Shown here: positions 15,972 through 25,510 of the stretch, one piece after another
Layout: each line of letters begins with the position of its first letter
Position numbering within the stretch: position 1 is the first letter of the stretch
Source: Rhodobacter sp.
GTDB taxonomy: Bacteria; Pseudomonadota; Alphaproteobacteria; Rhodobacterales; Rhodobacteraceae
DNA length: 64,000 nt
Reading direction: 5' to 3'
Assembly: GCA_030065095.1 (NCBI GenBank)
Contig: JASJDP010000007.1
Coordinates: forward strand, 124,001-188,000
The notes under the pieces: model-generated
The model's database searches: none
Seen by the model: only the letters and a program-made list of their open reading frames with translations
Told to the model about the DNA's origin: nothing
Made by a program: the position numbers and the translations under genes

Positions 15972-18900
15972 ATGGCTGAACGCTTCCCCCGCGTCGGCGG
16001 CATCCTGAGCTACTTCACCCGCCACCGCACCGCCGCGAACTTGCTGCTCGTCATCCTGATTGCCGCCGGCATCGCTGCCTTCCCGCGCATGCGGGCACAG
16101 TTCTTCCCCGATGTGGTCATCGACAACGTCACCGTTCGCGTCGCCTGGGATGGTGCCGGGGCCGGGGATGTGGACAACGCCATCGTCCAGGTGATGGAGC
16201 CCGTGCTGCTGGCCGTCGAGGGCGTCGAAAGCTCGGAGGCGACCTCGCGCGAGGGAAATGCCCGCATCACGCTCGATTTCGAACCCGGCTGGGATATGGG
16301 CCGCGCCGCCGACGACGTGCAGGCGGCGGTCGATACGATCACCGACCTGCCCGAGGATGCCGAGGATCCGACGGTGCGCCGCGGCGCCTGGCGCGACCGG
16401 GTGACCGATGTCGTCATCACCGGTCCCGTGGGCGTCGACCAACTGGGCCGCTTTGCCGATGAATTCGTCACCCGGCTGTTCGCCGCAGGGGTCACCCGCA
16501 CCACGATCCGCGGCGTCGCCGCGCCGGAGACCATCGTCGAGGTGCCGACCCTGTCGCTCATCCGCTACGACATCTCGATGCGCGAAATCGCCGACGTCAT
16601 CGCGGGCGAGGCAGAGGCGGATCCGGCCGGCGACGTCACCGGCGCCAACGCCCGCGTCCGGACCGGCACGGCCAAGACCCAGGCCGATCAGATCGCCGGC
16701 ATCATCCTGCGGTCGAATCCCGACGGGTCGAAGCTGACGATCGCCGACGTCGGCCGTGTGATCGTGGGCGGGGTGGACCGGGAACGCGCCTATTTCGCCG
16801 GCGAAGACCCGGCGATTTCGATCCGGGTCGACCGGTCGGACCGTGGCGACGCCATCAAGATCCAACGCCAGGTCGAGGAGGTCGCCGAGACGCTGGAGGC
16901 GACCCTGCCCGAAGGCGCGAAAATCGACCTGATCCGCACCCGGGCCGAGGCGATCACCGGGCGTCTCAATATCCTTCTGGACAACGGCCTCGTCGGTCTG
17001 GGGCTGGTCGTCGCGCTGTTGTTCCTTTTTCTGAACGCCCGCACGGCGTTCTGGGTCGCGGCCGGCATCCCTGTGGCGATGACCGCGGCCATTGCGATGA
17101 TGTACGCCTTCGGTCTGACGCTGAACATGATCTCGCTGTTTGCGCTGATCATCACGCTCGGCATCGTGGTCGACGACGCCATCGTGGTGGGCGAACATGC
17201 AGACCACCGCGCCCGGCGCAGGAACGAAGACCCGTTCAAGGCCGCCGAGACCGCGGCGCGGCGTATGTTTCCGCCGGTCTTTTCGGCGACGATGACCACG
17301 ATCATCGCGTTTTTCGGCCTTGTCGCCATCGGCGGCCGGTTCGGCGACCTGATCGCCGACATCCCGTTCACCGTGATCGTCGTACTGATGGCCTCGCTGA
17401 TCGAGTGCTTCCTGATCCTGCCGCACCATATGGCACATTCCATCGCGCATTCGGCCAAGGAGCACTGGTACGACGTCCCCAGCCGCGTCGTGAACCGCGG
17501 TTTCCGATGGTTCCGCGAAACCGTGTTCCGCCGGATGATACGGCTGGTCATCTGGGCGCGTTATCCGGTCTTTGCCTGCGCCATTCTTCTGCTGGCGGGT
17601 CAGATGGCGCTATTCATCAAGGGCGACCTGCAGTGGCGGTTCTTCAACGCGCCCGAGCGCGGGTCCGTGTCGGGCAACTTCGCGATGGCGCCCTCGGCTA
17701 CGCGCGCCGACACGATGGAGATGATGCGCGAGATGCAGCGCGCCGCCGAGGCGGTGGCGCAGCGGTACGAGGATGAACACGGGGTGCAGATCCTCGACTA
17801 TGTCCTCGCCGAGGTCGGCGGCAATACCGGCCGCGGCCTGTCGGGGGTCGAGACCAAGGAGACCTTCCAGCTGGGCTCGATCGCCGTCGAGCTGATCGAT
17901 GCCGACCTGCGTCCGGGCTACTCCTCGCGCCGGTTCGTCAGCGACCTGCAGGACGAGGTGAACCGGCATCCGCTTGCCGAGACCCTCAGCTTTCGCCGCT
18001 GGGGCTCGGGGCCCGGCGGCGATGCGCTCGACGTCCAGCTTTACGGCGCCGACAGCGCCACGCTGAAGGCCGCCGCCGAGGACCTCAAGACCGCAATGGC
18101 ACAATTTCCCGAGGTGTCTGCGCTGGAGGATAGCCTGGCCTATGACAAGGAAGAACTGATCCTCGACCTGACGCCGCAGGGCGCCTCGCTTGGCTTTACC
18201 ATCGACCAGCTGGGTCGGATCCTGCGCAACCGGCTGAACGGGATCGAGGCCGCAACCTATCCCGAGGGCCCGCGCACCGCGACGATTCGGGTGGAACTGC
18301 CGCCCGGCGAACTGACCGCCGATTTCCTCGACCGCACCCGGGTGCGGACGCAGGCCGGGCAGTACGTGGCGCTTGCCGATATCGTAACCGTCGAGACCCG
18401 CAACAGCTTTTCCACCGTCCGGCGCGAGAACGGTCTGCGGCTGGTGTCGGTCAACGGCGACATCAGCGAAGACGACCCCGAACGCGCCAATCTGATCATG
18501 GAAGAACTGGAAACCCGGATCCTGCCGGAACTGGAGGAGACATACGGGATCGCTTCGCAGCTTTCGGGGCTTGCCGAACAGGAAAACGACTTCCTCAACG
18601 ACGCCCGGACCGGGTTCATCCTGTGCCTTCTGGGCATCTACCTGTGCCTGGCCTGGATTTTCAGCAGCTGGAGCCGCCCGGTGGTGGTGATGGCGGTCAT
18701 CCCCTTCGGTCTGGTTGGGGCGTTCTATGGCCATTACAGCTGGGACGTGCCGCTGTCGATGTTCTCGGTCGTGGGCCTGATCGGTATGACCGGGATCATC
18801 ATCAACGATTCGATCGTGCTGGTGACGACGGTGGACGAATATGCCGAGGACCGCGGGCTGGTCCCCGCGATCATCGACGGGGCGTGCGACCGGTTCCGGG

Positions 18901-19382
18901 CGGTTCTGCTGACGACGCTGACGACCGTGCTTGGCCTGACACCCCTGCTCTACGAGCAATCGCAGCAGGCGCAGTTCCTGAAACCAACGGTCATCACGCT
19001 GGTCTACGGGCTGGGCTTTGGCATGGTGCTGGTGCTGGTCGTGGTGCCCGCCCTGCTGGCGATGCAGCAGGACGCCAGCCGGCAGTGGACGGCCTTGCGC
19101 CGGTCTCTGCGCCTGCCACCGCAGGGGAAAGGCCTCGGCGCGGTGACCGGCCTCGCGGGCCTTGCCATCGCCGCGCTCTTCGCCGCGACCCTGGTCCCGG
19201 TGATCGCCACCGGCGCGCTGCCTGGATTTGTGCTTGGCCTTCTGCCGCAAAGCCTGGCAGACATTCCGGCTCTGACATTGGCGCTGGCCCTGTTCGTTGC
19301 AGGCGCTGCCGTGGTGACGCTGGGCGCCTATGTCCTGGCTGCGGTCGCGTCGGTTCTGATTGCACGGCGGCGCCCCGCCTGA
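15972..19382 (+). CDS. RND-family efflux permease
   Basis: A 1136-residue inner-membrane pump of the AcrB/HAE-like superfamily. It shows the two-fold layout: a membrane helix at about 20-40, a large periplasmic loop, the first helix bundle with LGIVVDDAIVVGEHAD (the Asp pair for proton relay), a second periplasmic loop and the second bundle with GMTGIIINDSIVLVTTVDE. A longer than usual C-terminal tail adds two extra hydrophobic segments (about residues 1050-1130). It pairs with the adaptor just upstream; no outer-membrane channel gene is next to it. Substrate unknown. Confidence 0.93.
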   Translation: MAERFPRVGGILSYFTRHRTAANLLLVILIAAGIAAFPRMRAQFFPDVVIDNVTVRVAWDGAGAGDVDNAIVQVMEPVLLAVEGVESSEATSREGNARITLDFEPGWDMGRAADDVQAAVDTITDLPEDAEDPTVRRGAWRDRVTDVVITGPVGVDQLGRFADEFVTRLFAAGVTRTTIRGVAAPETIVEVPTLSLIRYDISMREIADVIAGEAEADPAGDVTGANARVRTGTAKTQADQIAGIILRSNPDGSKLTIADVGRVIVGGVDRERAYFAGEDPAISIRVDRSDRGDAIKIQRQVEEVAETLEATLPEGAKIDLIRTRAEAITGRLNILLDNGLVGLGLVVALLFLFLNARTAFWVAAGIPVAMTAAIAMMYAFGLTLNMISLFALIITLGIVVDDAIVVGEHADHRARRRNEDPFKAAETAARRMFPPVFSATMTTIIAFFGLVAIGGRFGDLIADIPFTVIVVLMASLIECFLILPHHMAHSIAHSAKEHWYDVPSRVVNRGFRWFRETVFRRMIRLVIWARYPVFACAILLLAGQMALFIKGDLQWRFFNAPERGSVSGNFAMAPSATRADTMEMMREMQRAAEAVAQRYEDEHGVQILDYVLAEVGGNTGRGLSGVETKETFQLGSIAVELIDADLRPGYSSRRFVSDLQDEVNRHPLAETLSFRRWGSGPGGDALDVQLYGADSATLKAAAEDLKTAMAQFPEVSALEDSLAYDKEELILDLTPQGASLGFTIDQLGRILRNRLNGIEAATYPEGPRTATIRVELPPGELTADFLDRTRVRTQAGQYVALADIVTVETRNSFSTVRRENGLRLVSVNGDISEDDPERANLIMEELETRILPELEETYGIASQLSGLAEQENDFLNDARTGFILCLLGIYLCLAWIFSSWSRPVVVMAVIPFGLVGAFYGHYSWDVPLSMFSVVGLIGMTGIIINDSIVLVTTVDEYAEDRGLVPAIIDGACDRFRAVLLTTLTTVLGLTPLLYEQSQQAQFLKPTVITLVYGLGFGMVLVLVVVPALLAMQQDASRQWTALRRSLRLPPQGKGLGAVTGLAGLAIAALFAATLVPVIATGALPGFVLGLLPQSLADIPALTLALALFVAGAAVVTLGAYVLAAVASVLIARRRPA

Positions 19383-19466
19383 GGTACAATGCGTTTTCGG
19401 ATCGCTTGGCTGCGCCGGTGATCGGACCTTGCGGAATGCCGCTTCGAAATTGCCTTCCGACGGATT

Positions 19467-20273
19467 TCAGCCGGAACAGCCCCTGATCTCGACCGCCCGG
19501 CCTGCACCGATCACCGTGATGCGCACCTGACTGCGGTCCAGAAGGAACGGCGCGTTCGACGGCGGCACCATCTCGGTCACCGCGTGCAGCATGCCGCCCT
19601 GCCGTTTCGCACTGGCCTCGGACACCCAGATCGACTGATCGGGGTGTTCGAAAACCGCGACTTCGCGCGGGCCGATCCGGGGCATGGCGACCTCTGCGGT
19701 TACCCGCAGACCGTCGCGAATCGGTTCCACCCGGCAGGTCGCCGATGTCATCCCGGCCTCGTTCCCGGTCGCAGGCCGCGCAGCCATCGCGCCGCGAATC
19801 CGGGCATCCGGCCGGCCGACGGGGTCAAGCTCGGCCGACACCCGCACCGATATCGGAATGCAAATGTCCTCGCAGACGCCGATCTCGATCTCGGCCTGTA
19901 CCGAGATATCGCCGCCGGCCCGTTTCGGGGTCAGTTCCATCGGCAGCACCAGTTCGCGCTCGTACCCCACGGTGCGCATGCCGTTCTGGTAAAAGACGTC
20001 CGGCACCGGCCAGTGGAACGCGACGGAGGCCAGATTGTCAGACCCGGTCCAGTCGAAGCGCGGCGGAATACCGGCCTCGCCCGGCGCGCGCCAATAGGTC
20101 TTCCACCCCGGCGCCAGCTGCACCCTCAGCGCGCTCAGATGCGTGCCCGACGCCGTGCGCCATCCGGGCAGAACACTGAATTGCGCCACATCGTCCGGCG
20201 AAAATCCGCCGGCAAGCGCGGTGCTGCCGAGGCAGAGCGCCACGGCGGCGGATGAGGCGAGTTTTTTAAGCAT
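19467..20273 (-). CDS. Periplasmic DsbD-alpha-domain-like protein
   Basis: A 268-residue protein with a signal peptide (LASSAAVALCLGSTALAGG) and a single domain resembling the N-terminal (alpha) domain of thiol:disulfide reductase DsbD. It includes the diagnostic GVCEDICIP with two cysteines, which in DsbD accept electrons. The membrane and thioredoxin domains of DsbD are absent, so it would need a partner such as a CcdA-like protein elsewhere. The start is the ATG at 20273; a TTG three codons upstream is also open. It is convergent with the RND permease gene and divergent from the YqgE gene. Confidence 0.85.
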   Translation of the reverse strand: MLKKLASSAAVALCLGSTALAGGFSPDDVAQFSVLPGWRTASGTHLSALRVQLAPGWKTYWRAPGEAGIPPRFDWTGSDNLASVAFHWPVPDVFYQNGMRTVGYERELVLPMELTPKRAGGDISVQAEIEIGVCEDICIPISVRVSAELDPVGRPDARIRGAMAARPATGNEAGMTSATCRVEPIRDGLRVTAEVAMPRIGPREVAVFEHPDQSIWVSEASAKRQGGMLHAVTEMVPPSNAPFLLDRSQVRITVIGAGRAVEIRGCSG

Positions 20274-20389
20274 GCAGGTCAATTTAGGCGCGCCGGCCGA
20301 TTCCTGAAATCACAATCCGGCGATGGCCGCGTGGGTGTGGCTTTTGCCCCACTTGCCCGACCGGGGGGGCTTGAGGGTATGGTAATCGT

Positions 20390-20965
20390 ATGACTGGCGC
20401 CCCCGATTCCACCGATCTCAGCGGCAAGCTTCTGATCGCGATGCCCGGGATGGGCGATCCGCGGTTCGAAAAAAGCGTGATCTTCATGTGCGCCCATTCC
20501 GCCGACGGCTCGATGGGGCTGATCGTCAACAAGCCGGCGCCCGGGCTGAAGATGGACGATCTGCTGGAGCAGCTCGATATCCCAAAGGGCGACGGCAGCC
20601 ACGGGGTCTCGGTGCATTTCGGCGGTCCGGTGGAACATGGCCGCGGCTTCGTGCTGCATTCGGGGGATTACGCGGCGACCGACTCGACGCTGAAGGTGGA
20701 TGCCCAGTTCGGGATGACCGCGACGCTCGACATCCTGCAGGATATGGCCAAGGGGGCGGGACCCCAGCGGCGCATCCTTGCGCTTGGGTATGCCGGCTGG
20801 GGGCCGGGGCAGCTGGAGGACGAGATCCACCGCAACGGCTGGCTGACCTGCGATGCCTCGCCCGAGATCGTCTTTGACGCCGACAATGACGGAAAATGGG
20901 TCGCGGCCTTGAAGTCGCTGGGCATCGACCCGCTGCTGCTGTCGGCCGAGGCGGGCCGGGCGTGA
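20390..20965 (+). CDS. YqgE/AlgH family protein
   Basis: A 191-residue cytoplasmic protein of the UPF0301 (YqgE/AlgH) family. The start LSGKLLIAMPGMGDPRFEKS, then GLIVNKPAP, FGGPVEHGRGFVLHS and LGYAGWGPGQLEDEI are the conserved blocks. Length is normal. The biochemical role of the family is not settled. The gene is divergent from the DsbD-alpha-like gene. A 301-bp gap with a hairpin repeat follows. Confidence 0.93.
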   Translation: MTGAPDSTDLSGKLLIAMPGMGDPRFEKSVIFMCAHSADGSMGLIVNKPAPGLKMDDLLEQLDIPKGDGSHGVSVHFGGPVEHGRGFVLHSGDYAATDSTLKVDAQFGMTATLDILQDMAKGAGPQRRILALGYAGWGPGQLEDEIHRNGWLTCDASPEIVFDADNDGKWVAALKSLGIDPLLLSAEAGRA

Positions 20966-21041
20966 GCACGCTTTACAAATGAGATGACGCGTAAGGTGCG
21001 TTTGGCCTGTAGCGATCATTGCTTATCAAGCACGAAGCCGT

Positions 21042-21203
21042 GCCATCACCGACCCGCGGGGAGGCGACCCAGACGTGTGAACGGCTCGATTTATCCCGGC
21101 AAACTCCGAACGACCTCTTTGTGATACGCAACGTTGGAAAATCGCCTCCCCTCCGGCGCGGGTCGGCGATGGCGCGGCGGGGCTACGCCCCTTGATTCCG
21201 CGC
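21042..21203 (+). repeat. Dispersed hairpin repeat, copy A (complete)
   Basis: The left arm 21042-21068 (GCCATCACCGACCCGC then GGGGAGGCGAC) and the right arm 21141-21173 (ATCGCCTCCCC then GCGGGTCGGCGATGGC) are imperfect inverted repeats around a 72-bp loop. A 32-nt core follows at 21172-21203 (GCGCGGCGGGGCTACG, CCCCTTGATTCCGCGC), which itself folds through GGGGC/GCCCC. The core is 30/32 identical to 52044-52075. The loop at 21081-21130 aligns without gaps to 51951-52000, with 32 of 50 bases identical. It fills most of the gap between the YqgE and Sua5 genes. Confidence 0.8.
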
Positions 21204-21266
21204 TGGAAGACTGGTCGCGACTGGCAACTTCAGGCCTGAGCAGCTAGAAAGCGGTTCGGTCAAGAC

Positions 21267-22208
21267 TCATCCCGCCCTGGGCGCAGCAGCACGGCGCAGG
21301 CGGTCGTTGATCGCCCGGCCCAGGCCGCGATCGGGGACCGGCGAGACGGCGATCGCGCCCGGGTGCCGGGCATCGAGCGTATGCAGGTGGTGAAACAGGT
21401 TGGCCGCGGCTTCGACCAGATCGCCGGTGGGCGAGAGGTTCAGATCGGCCTCGACCGGGCCGAACCCCAGCAGGGCCTCGCCGGGATTTGCGGCGTTGGC
21501 ATCGAGGCGCAGACGCGCGTTCGGCGCATAGTGAGAGGCAAGCTGACCCGGCGCGGTAATCTCGGAACCCGCGACACCCAGGCGCGCACCAAGGCAGGCC
21601 TCGACGGCCTCGGCCGGCAGGCCCCCCGGGCGCAGCAGCGTCGGGCGCGGCTGCGTGGCAACGATGGTCGATTCCAGCCCGACCGGGCAGGTGCCGCCGT
21701 CGAGAACCGCATCGATCTTTCCGTTCAACCCGGAAAGAACATGATGCGCGCTGGTCGGGCTGATCCGGCCGCTGGGGTTGGCCGAAGGTGCGGCGACGGG
21801 TCTGGCCACCCGCCGAAGCAGGTCCCGGGCCAGCGGATGATCGGGCAGGCGCAGCGCAATGCTGGGCAGATCGGCCGTTGTCAGGGGCGCGATCCCGGCG
21901 CTGGGTTTCAGCGGTAGGACGAGCGTCAGCGCGCCGGGCCAGAACGCGTCGGCCAGCCGTTCGGCGGTGCTGTCGAAATGCGCGATGCGGCGCGCGCTGG
22001 CGACGTCGGGGACATGCACGATCAGCGGGTTGAAACGCGGCCGGCCCTTGGCCTCGAAGATCCGCGCCACCGCTGTGCCGTCGGTCGCGTCGGCGCCCAG
22101 GCCATAGACCGTCTCGGTCGGAAAGGCCACAAGGCGGCCGGAGCGCAACAGCTCTGCCGCGCGGGCCAGCCCGGTTTCGTTGGCCGGCAGGATTTCGGTC
22201 TCGGGCAT
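21267..22208 (-). CDS. L-threonylcarbamoyladenylate synthase (Sua5/YrdC type)
   Basis: A 313-residue enzyme making threonylcarbamoyl-AMP from threonine, bicarbonate and ATP for the t6A modification of tRNA. The YrdC domain shows VAFPTETVYGLGADATDG, AKGRPRFNPLIVHV and ASANPSGRISPTSAHHVL. A C-terminal Sua5 domain follows the linker, which separates this long form from the short TsaC. The ATG at 22208 gives the usual N terminus; a 15-codon upstream extension is not typical. It is divergent from the acyl-CoA dehydrogenase gene with about 110 bp between starts. Confidence 0.94.
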   Translation of the reverse strand: MPETEILPANETGLARAAELLRSGRLVAFPTETVYGLGADATDGTAVARIFEAKGRPRFNPLIVHVPDVASARRIAHFDSTAERLADAFWPGALTLVLPLKPSAGIAPLTTADLPSIALRLPDHPLARDLLRRVARPVAAPSANPSGRISPTSAHHVLSGLNGKIDAVLDGGTCPVGLESTIVATQPRPTLLRPGGLPAEAVEACLGARLGVAGSEITAPGQLASHYAPNARLRLDANAANPGEALLGFGPVEADLNLSPTGDLVEAAANLFHHLHTLDARHPGAIAVSPVPDRGLGRAINDRLRRAAAPRAG

Positions 22209-22317
22209 CGGTTCGTGACGCTGCGTTCGAGTCGCGGGCAGCCCCGCACCCATGTTAAAGAAGGTTTGCTGATACCGGTCCCGCGCTTCGCTGCCAAGAC
22301 GATTGAAGGAAGTTCTG

Positions 22318-24030
22318 ATGCCATACCGCGCCCCAGTCCCCGAATTCCGGTTTCTCTTCGATCATGTTGTCGGCATGGACCAGGTGACCGCGACCGAACG
22401 CTTCGCTGAGGCGGATACCGACATGGTCGACGCGATCCTGACCGAGGCGGGCCGGTTGTGCGAAGACATTCTGGCACCGCTTCAGAGGAACGGCGACCTG
22501 CACCCGGCACGGTTGGAAAACGGTGTGGTGCGGACCTCTCCGGGCTTTGCCGACGGCTACAAGGCGATTGCCGACGGCGGCTGGGTGTCGACCGGCGCCG
22601 ATCCCGAATTCGGCGGTATGGGGCTGCCGACGACGGTGACGACCGCGGTGAACGAGATGATGTCGGGGTCCTGTCTGGCGCTGCAGCTCAATCCGCTGAT
22701 GACCCAGGGTCAGATCGAGGCGCTGGAACACCACGCCAGCGACGAGATCAAGGCGATCTATCTGCCCAAACTGATTTCCGGCGAATGGTCGGGCACGATG
22801 AACCTGACCGAGCCGCAGGCCGGGTCGGATGTCGGCGCACTGCGCAGCAAGGCCGAGCCCAACGGCGACGGCACCTACAGCATCACCGGGCAAAAGATCT
22901 ATATCTCGTGGGGCGACAACGATTTCACCGAAAACGTCTGTCATCTGGTCCTGGCGCGGCTGCCGGACGGGGTGCCGGGCACCAAGGGTATCAGCCTGTT
23001 CCTGGTGCCCAAGAAGATCCCGGATGAAAACGGCAATCCCGGCGTCGCCAATTCGCTTAAGGTCGTCAGCCTGGAACACAAGGTCGGCCTGCACGGTTCT
23101 CCGACCGCGGTGATGCAGTACGACGGCGCCACCGGCTGGATGATCGGGCCAGAACATGGCGGGATGGCGGCGATGTTCACCATGATGAACAACGCGCGTC
23201 TGGGCGTGGGCGTGCAGGGCATCGGCAGCGCCGAAGGCGCCTATCAGCACGCCCTGGCCTATGCGCAGGACCGCAGGCAGGGCCGGTCGATGATCGCCGG
23301 CGGAACCGGCACGATCCTTGATCATGCCGACGTACGCCGCATGCTGACCACGATGAAGGCCGAAACCCAGGCGGCGCGCGCCATCGCGCTGGCCAATGCG
23401 GTCGCCATCGACATGTCGAACGCCACCGGCGATGCCGACTGGACCGCGCGCGCGGCGCTTTTGACCCCGATCACCAAGGCCTTCGGAACCGAGACGGGGA
23501 TCGCCGTGGCGGAACTGGGCGTGCAGGTTCACGGCGGCATGGGCTATATCGAGGAAACCGGCGCCGCGCAGTATTTCCGCGACGCGCGCGTCACCTCGAT
23601 CTACGAAGGCACGAACGGCATCCAGGCGATGGATCTGGTGGGCCGCAAGATGATGGACGGGGGCGAGGCCACCTATCGTCTGCTCGACGAGGTCGAGGCC
23701 AATGCCGAGGCCGCGCGTACCACGTTGCCCGAGCTGGCGCAGGACGTCTGGAATGCAGCCGAAACCCTGCGCGAAACCACCGAATGGCTGGTGACGCAGG
23801 ACCTTAACGACCGGTTCGCCGGGGCGGTGCCCTATCTGCGCGCCTTCGCGCGGGTCCTTGGCGGGCACTTCCACCTCAAGGCCGCGCGCGTCGGCGGGCC
23901 GGGCAACCGCGCGGCGCTGGCGACCTTCTTTATCAAGCGCCTGCTGCCCGAACACGCCAGCCTCTGCGCCCACGCCCGCGAGGGGGCGGAAGGTCTCTAT
24001 ACGCTGAGCCCCGGCGACCTCGCCGCCTAA
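22318..24030 (+). CDS. Acyl-CoA dehydrogenase, DmdC-like
   Basis: A 570-residue FAD-dependent dehydrogenase. It has the N-terminal extension (MPYRAPVPEFRFLFDHVV) and blocks (NLTEPQAGSDVGALRS, GQKIYISWGDNDF, GVQGIGSAEGAYQHALAYAQ) seen in the DmdC group. That group includes 3-methylmercaptopropionyl-CoA dehydrogenase of marine DMSP degradation, but the group is large and the substrate cannot be fixed from sequence. The ATG at 22318 is 8-10 bases after GAAGGA. An MBL-fold hydrolase gene follows 45 bp downstream and is probably co-transcribed. Confidence 0.9.
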   Translation: MPYRAPVPEFRFLFDHVVGMDQVTATERFAEADTDMVDAILTEAGRLCEDILAPLQRNGDLHPARLENGVVRTSPGFADGYKAIADGGWVSTGADPEFGGMGLPTTVTTAVNEMMSGSCLALQLNPLMTQGQIEALEHHASDEIKAIYLPKLISGEWSGTMNLTEPQAGSDVGALRSKAEPNGDGTYSITGQKIYISWGDNDFTENVCHLVLARLPDGVPGTKGISLFLVPKKIPDENGNPGVANSLKVVSLEHKVGLHGSPTAVMQYDGATGWMIGPEHGGMAAMFTMMNNARLGVGVQGIGSAEGAYQHALAYAQDRRQGRSMIAGGTGTILDHADVRRMLTTMKAETQAARAIALANAVAIDMSNATGDADWTARAALLTPITKAFGTETGIAVAELGVQVHGGMGYIEETGAAQYFRDARVTSIYEGTNGIQAMDLVGRKMMDGGEATYRLLDEVEANAEAARTTLPELAQDVWNAAETLRETTEWLVTQDLNDRFAGAVPYLRAFARVLGGHFHLKAARVGGPGNRAALATFFIKRLLPEHASLCAHAREGAEGLYTLSPGDLAA

Positions 24031-24075
24031 GGCATGGCCGCCTTGATGGACGTCATCGGATCGGACGCGGGCTAG

Positions 24076-25119
24076 ATGGACGCCGCCCATGCGCCCCTGA
24101 CCTATCCCTGGTCCGAGCCGCCCGGCGAAGGCGAGGTCATCGAGGTCGCCGACGGTATCCTCTGGCTGCGCCTGCCGTTGCCGATGGCGCTGGATCACGT
24201 CAACGTCTACGCGCTGAGGGACGGTGACGGCTGGACCCTGGTCGACACCGGCTTTGACAGCAAGCGCACCCGCGCGATCTGGCAATCCGTGCTGGACGGG
24301 CCCTTGCGCGGCGCGCCCGTCGCGCGCGTGCTGGTCACACACCACCACCCCGACCATATCGGCCTTGCCGGATGGTTCCAGACCCGGCACGGGGCTGAAC
24401 TGATCACCACCCGGACTGCCTGGCTGATGGCGCGCATGCTGGTGCTGGACGTACAGGCCAAACCGACCTCGGAAACGCTCGCCTATTGGCGCAGCGCGGG
24501 CATGCATGCCGATATCCTTGAAAAGCGCCAGAGCGAGCGTCCGTTCAACTTTTCCGACGTCGTAGCCCCCCTGCCGCTGGGCTTTCGCCGGATCAAGGAG
24601 GGGGATGCGATCCACCTCGCAGGCCGCGTCTGGGACGTACGCATCGGTAACGGCCACGCACCCGAGCATGCCACGCTTTGGAGCCGCGACGAGCAACTGG
24701 TGATCGGCGGCGATCAGCTGCTGGCCTCGATCTCGCCGAATCTCGGCGTCTACGCCACCGAGCCCGGAGCCGATCCGGTGGCCGAGTGGCTCGAGTCCTG
24801 CGAACACCTGCAGGACTTTGCCCGCGACAGCCAGCTGGTGTTGCCCGGCCACAAGCTGCCCTTCACCGGGCTGCCGACCCGCATGCGCCAGCTGATCGAC
24901 AACCACCACGGGGCGCTGGAACGGCTTCTGGATCTGCTGGCAGAGCCCCACGTCGCCGCCGACTGTTTTCCGGCGCTCTTCAAGCGCCGGATCGGCGGGG
25001 GCGAGTATGGCCTTGCGCTGGTCGAGGCGGTCGCGCATCTGAACCATCTTTTGCATCTGGGACAGGTGACACGAACCCGGCGCGCGGACGGGGCGTGGGT
25101 GTGGAAGGCGGTGGGGTGA
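24076..25119 (+). CDS. MBL-fold metallo-hydrolase
   Basis: A 347-residue protein with a metallo-beta-lactamase fold. The zinc-binding motif is HHHPDHIG, then NGHAPEH and a late LPGHKLPF supply further ligands. An extended C-terminal part (from about 230) resembles the winged-helix tail of LACTB2-like hydrolases. It lies right behind the DmdC-like dehydrogenase gene, so a role in thioester or degradation chemistry is possible but unproven. Confidence 0.88.
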   Translation: MDAAHAPLTYPWSEPPGEGEVIEVADGILWLRLPLPMALDHVNVYALRDGDGWTLVDTGFDSKRTRAIWQSVLDGPLRGAPVARVLVTHHHPDHIGLAGWFQTRHGAELITTRTAWLMARMLVLDVQAKPTSETLAYWRSAGMHADILEKRQSERPFNFSDVVAPLPLGFRRIKEGDAIHLAGRVWDVRIGNGHAPEHATLWSRDEQLVIGGDQLLASISPNLGVYATEPGADPVAEWLESCEHLQDFARDSQLVLPGHKLPFTGLPTRMRQLIDNHHGALERLLDLLAEPHVAADCFPALFKRRIGGGEYGLALVEAVAHLNHLLHLGQVTRTRRADGAWVWKAVG

Positions 25120-25181
25120 GCATTCCCGGAACCGCTCGTCCTTCTGGACGTCACGCCTGATCCGGCCACACGGTCTCGGCC

Positions 25182-25400
25182 TCACCGGCCCCGGCTGTCC
25201 ATCCTCTGGCAAAGCCCGCGTACGATCCGGCTCGCCGTCGTCTCGCACAGCGCCGGCACCAGCGCATGCACCAGGGCCGCCAGCCCGGCGACGAGGAGCC
25301 AGAACGCAAACCCCGCGGCAAAGCGCATGTGTTCGACATAGCTTTCCTCGACACTGGCCGGGTGATCGAGAAACAGGTTTTTCAGAGCGGTGCGGGTCAT
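25182..25400 (-). CDS. DUF6356 family small membrane protein
   Basis: A 72-residue protein starting MTRTALKNLFLDHPASVEES, followed by one long hydrophobic segment (FAFWLLVAGLAALVHALVPA) and a short basic tail. The pattern LFLDHP-SV-ESY-EH is that of the DUF6356 family. The ATG at 25400 has GAGGA about nine bases upstream; upstream open codons are ignored for this reason. It is divergent from the Lrp-type regulator gene, which may control it. Function unknown. Confidence 0.85.
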   Translation of the reverse strand: MTRTALKNLFLDHPASVEESYVEHMRFAAGFAFWLLVAGLAALVHALVPALCETTASRIVRGLCQRMDSRGR

Positions 25401-25510
25401 ATCGACGTCCTCTTGAATGGTGTCCAAGAGGGTTCTATCGCTGCATGCGTGTCACCGGGTCTCAATTCGAACTGGTTTTTGGCATAAAATTGGGACATGG
25501 TCCTCAAAAC

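Noticed and set aside
15906-19250. Two open frames of over 500 codons opposite the RND permease gene
   Set aside because: Antisense shadows of a gene with unmistakable RND motifs; no domain in their translations.
22255-25248. A 997-codon open frame on the minus strand
   Set aside because: It runs opposite the acyl-CoA dehydrogenase and MBL hydrolase genes, which carry clear family motifs. High GC and third-position bias leave the antisense frame open. Its own translation shows no domain and is rich in Arg, Gln, His and Gly.
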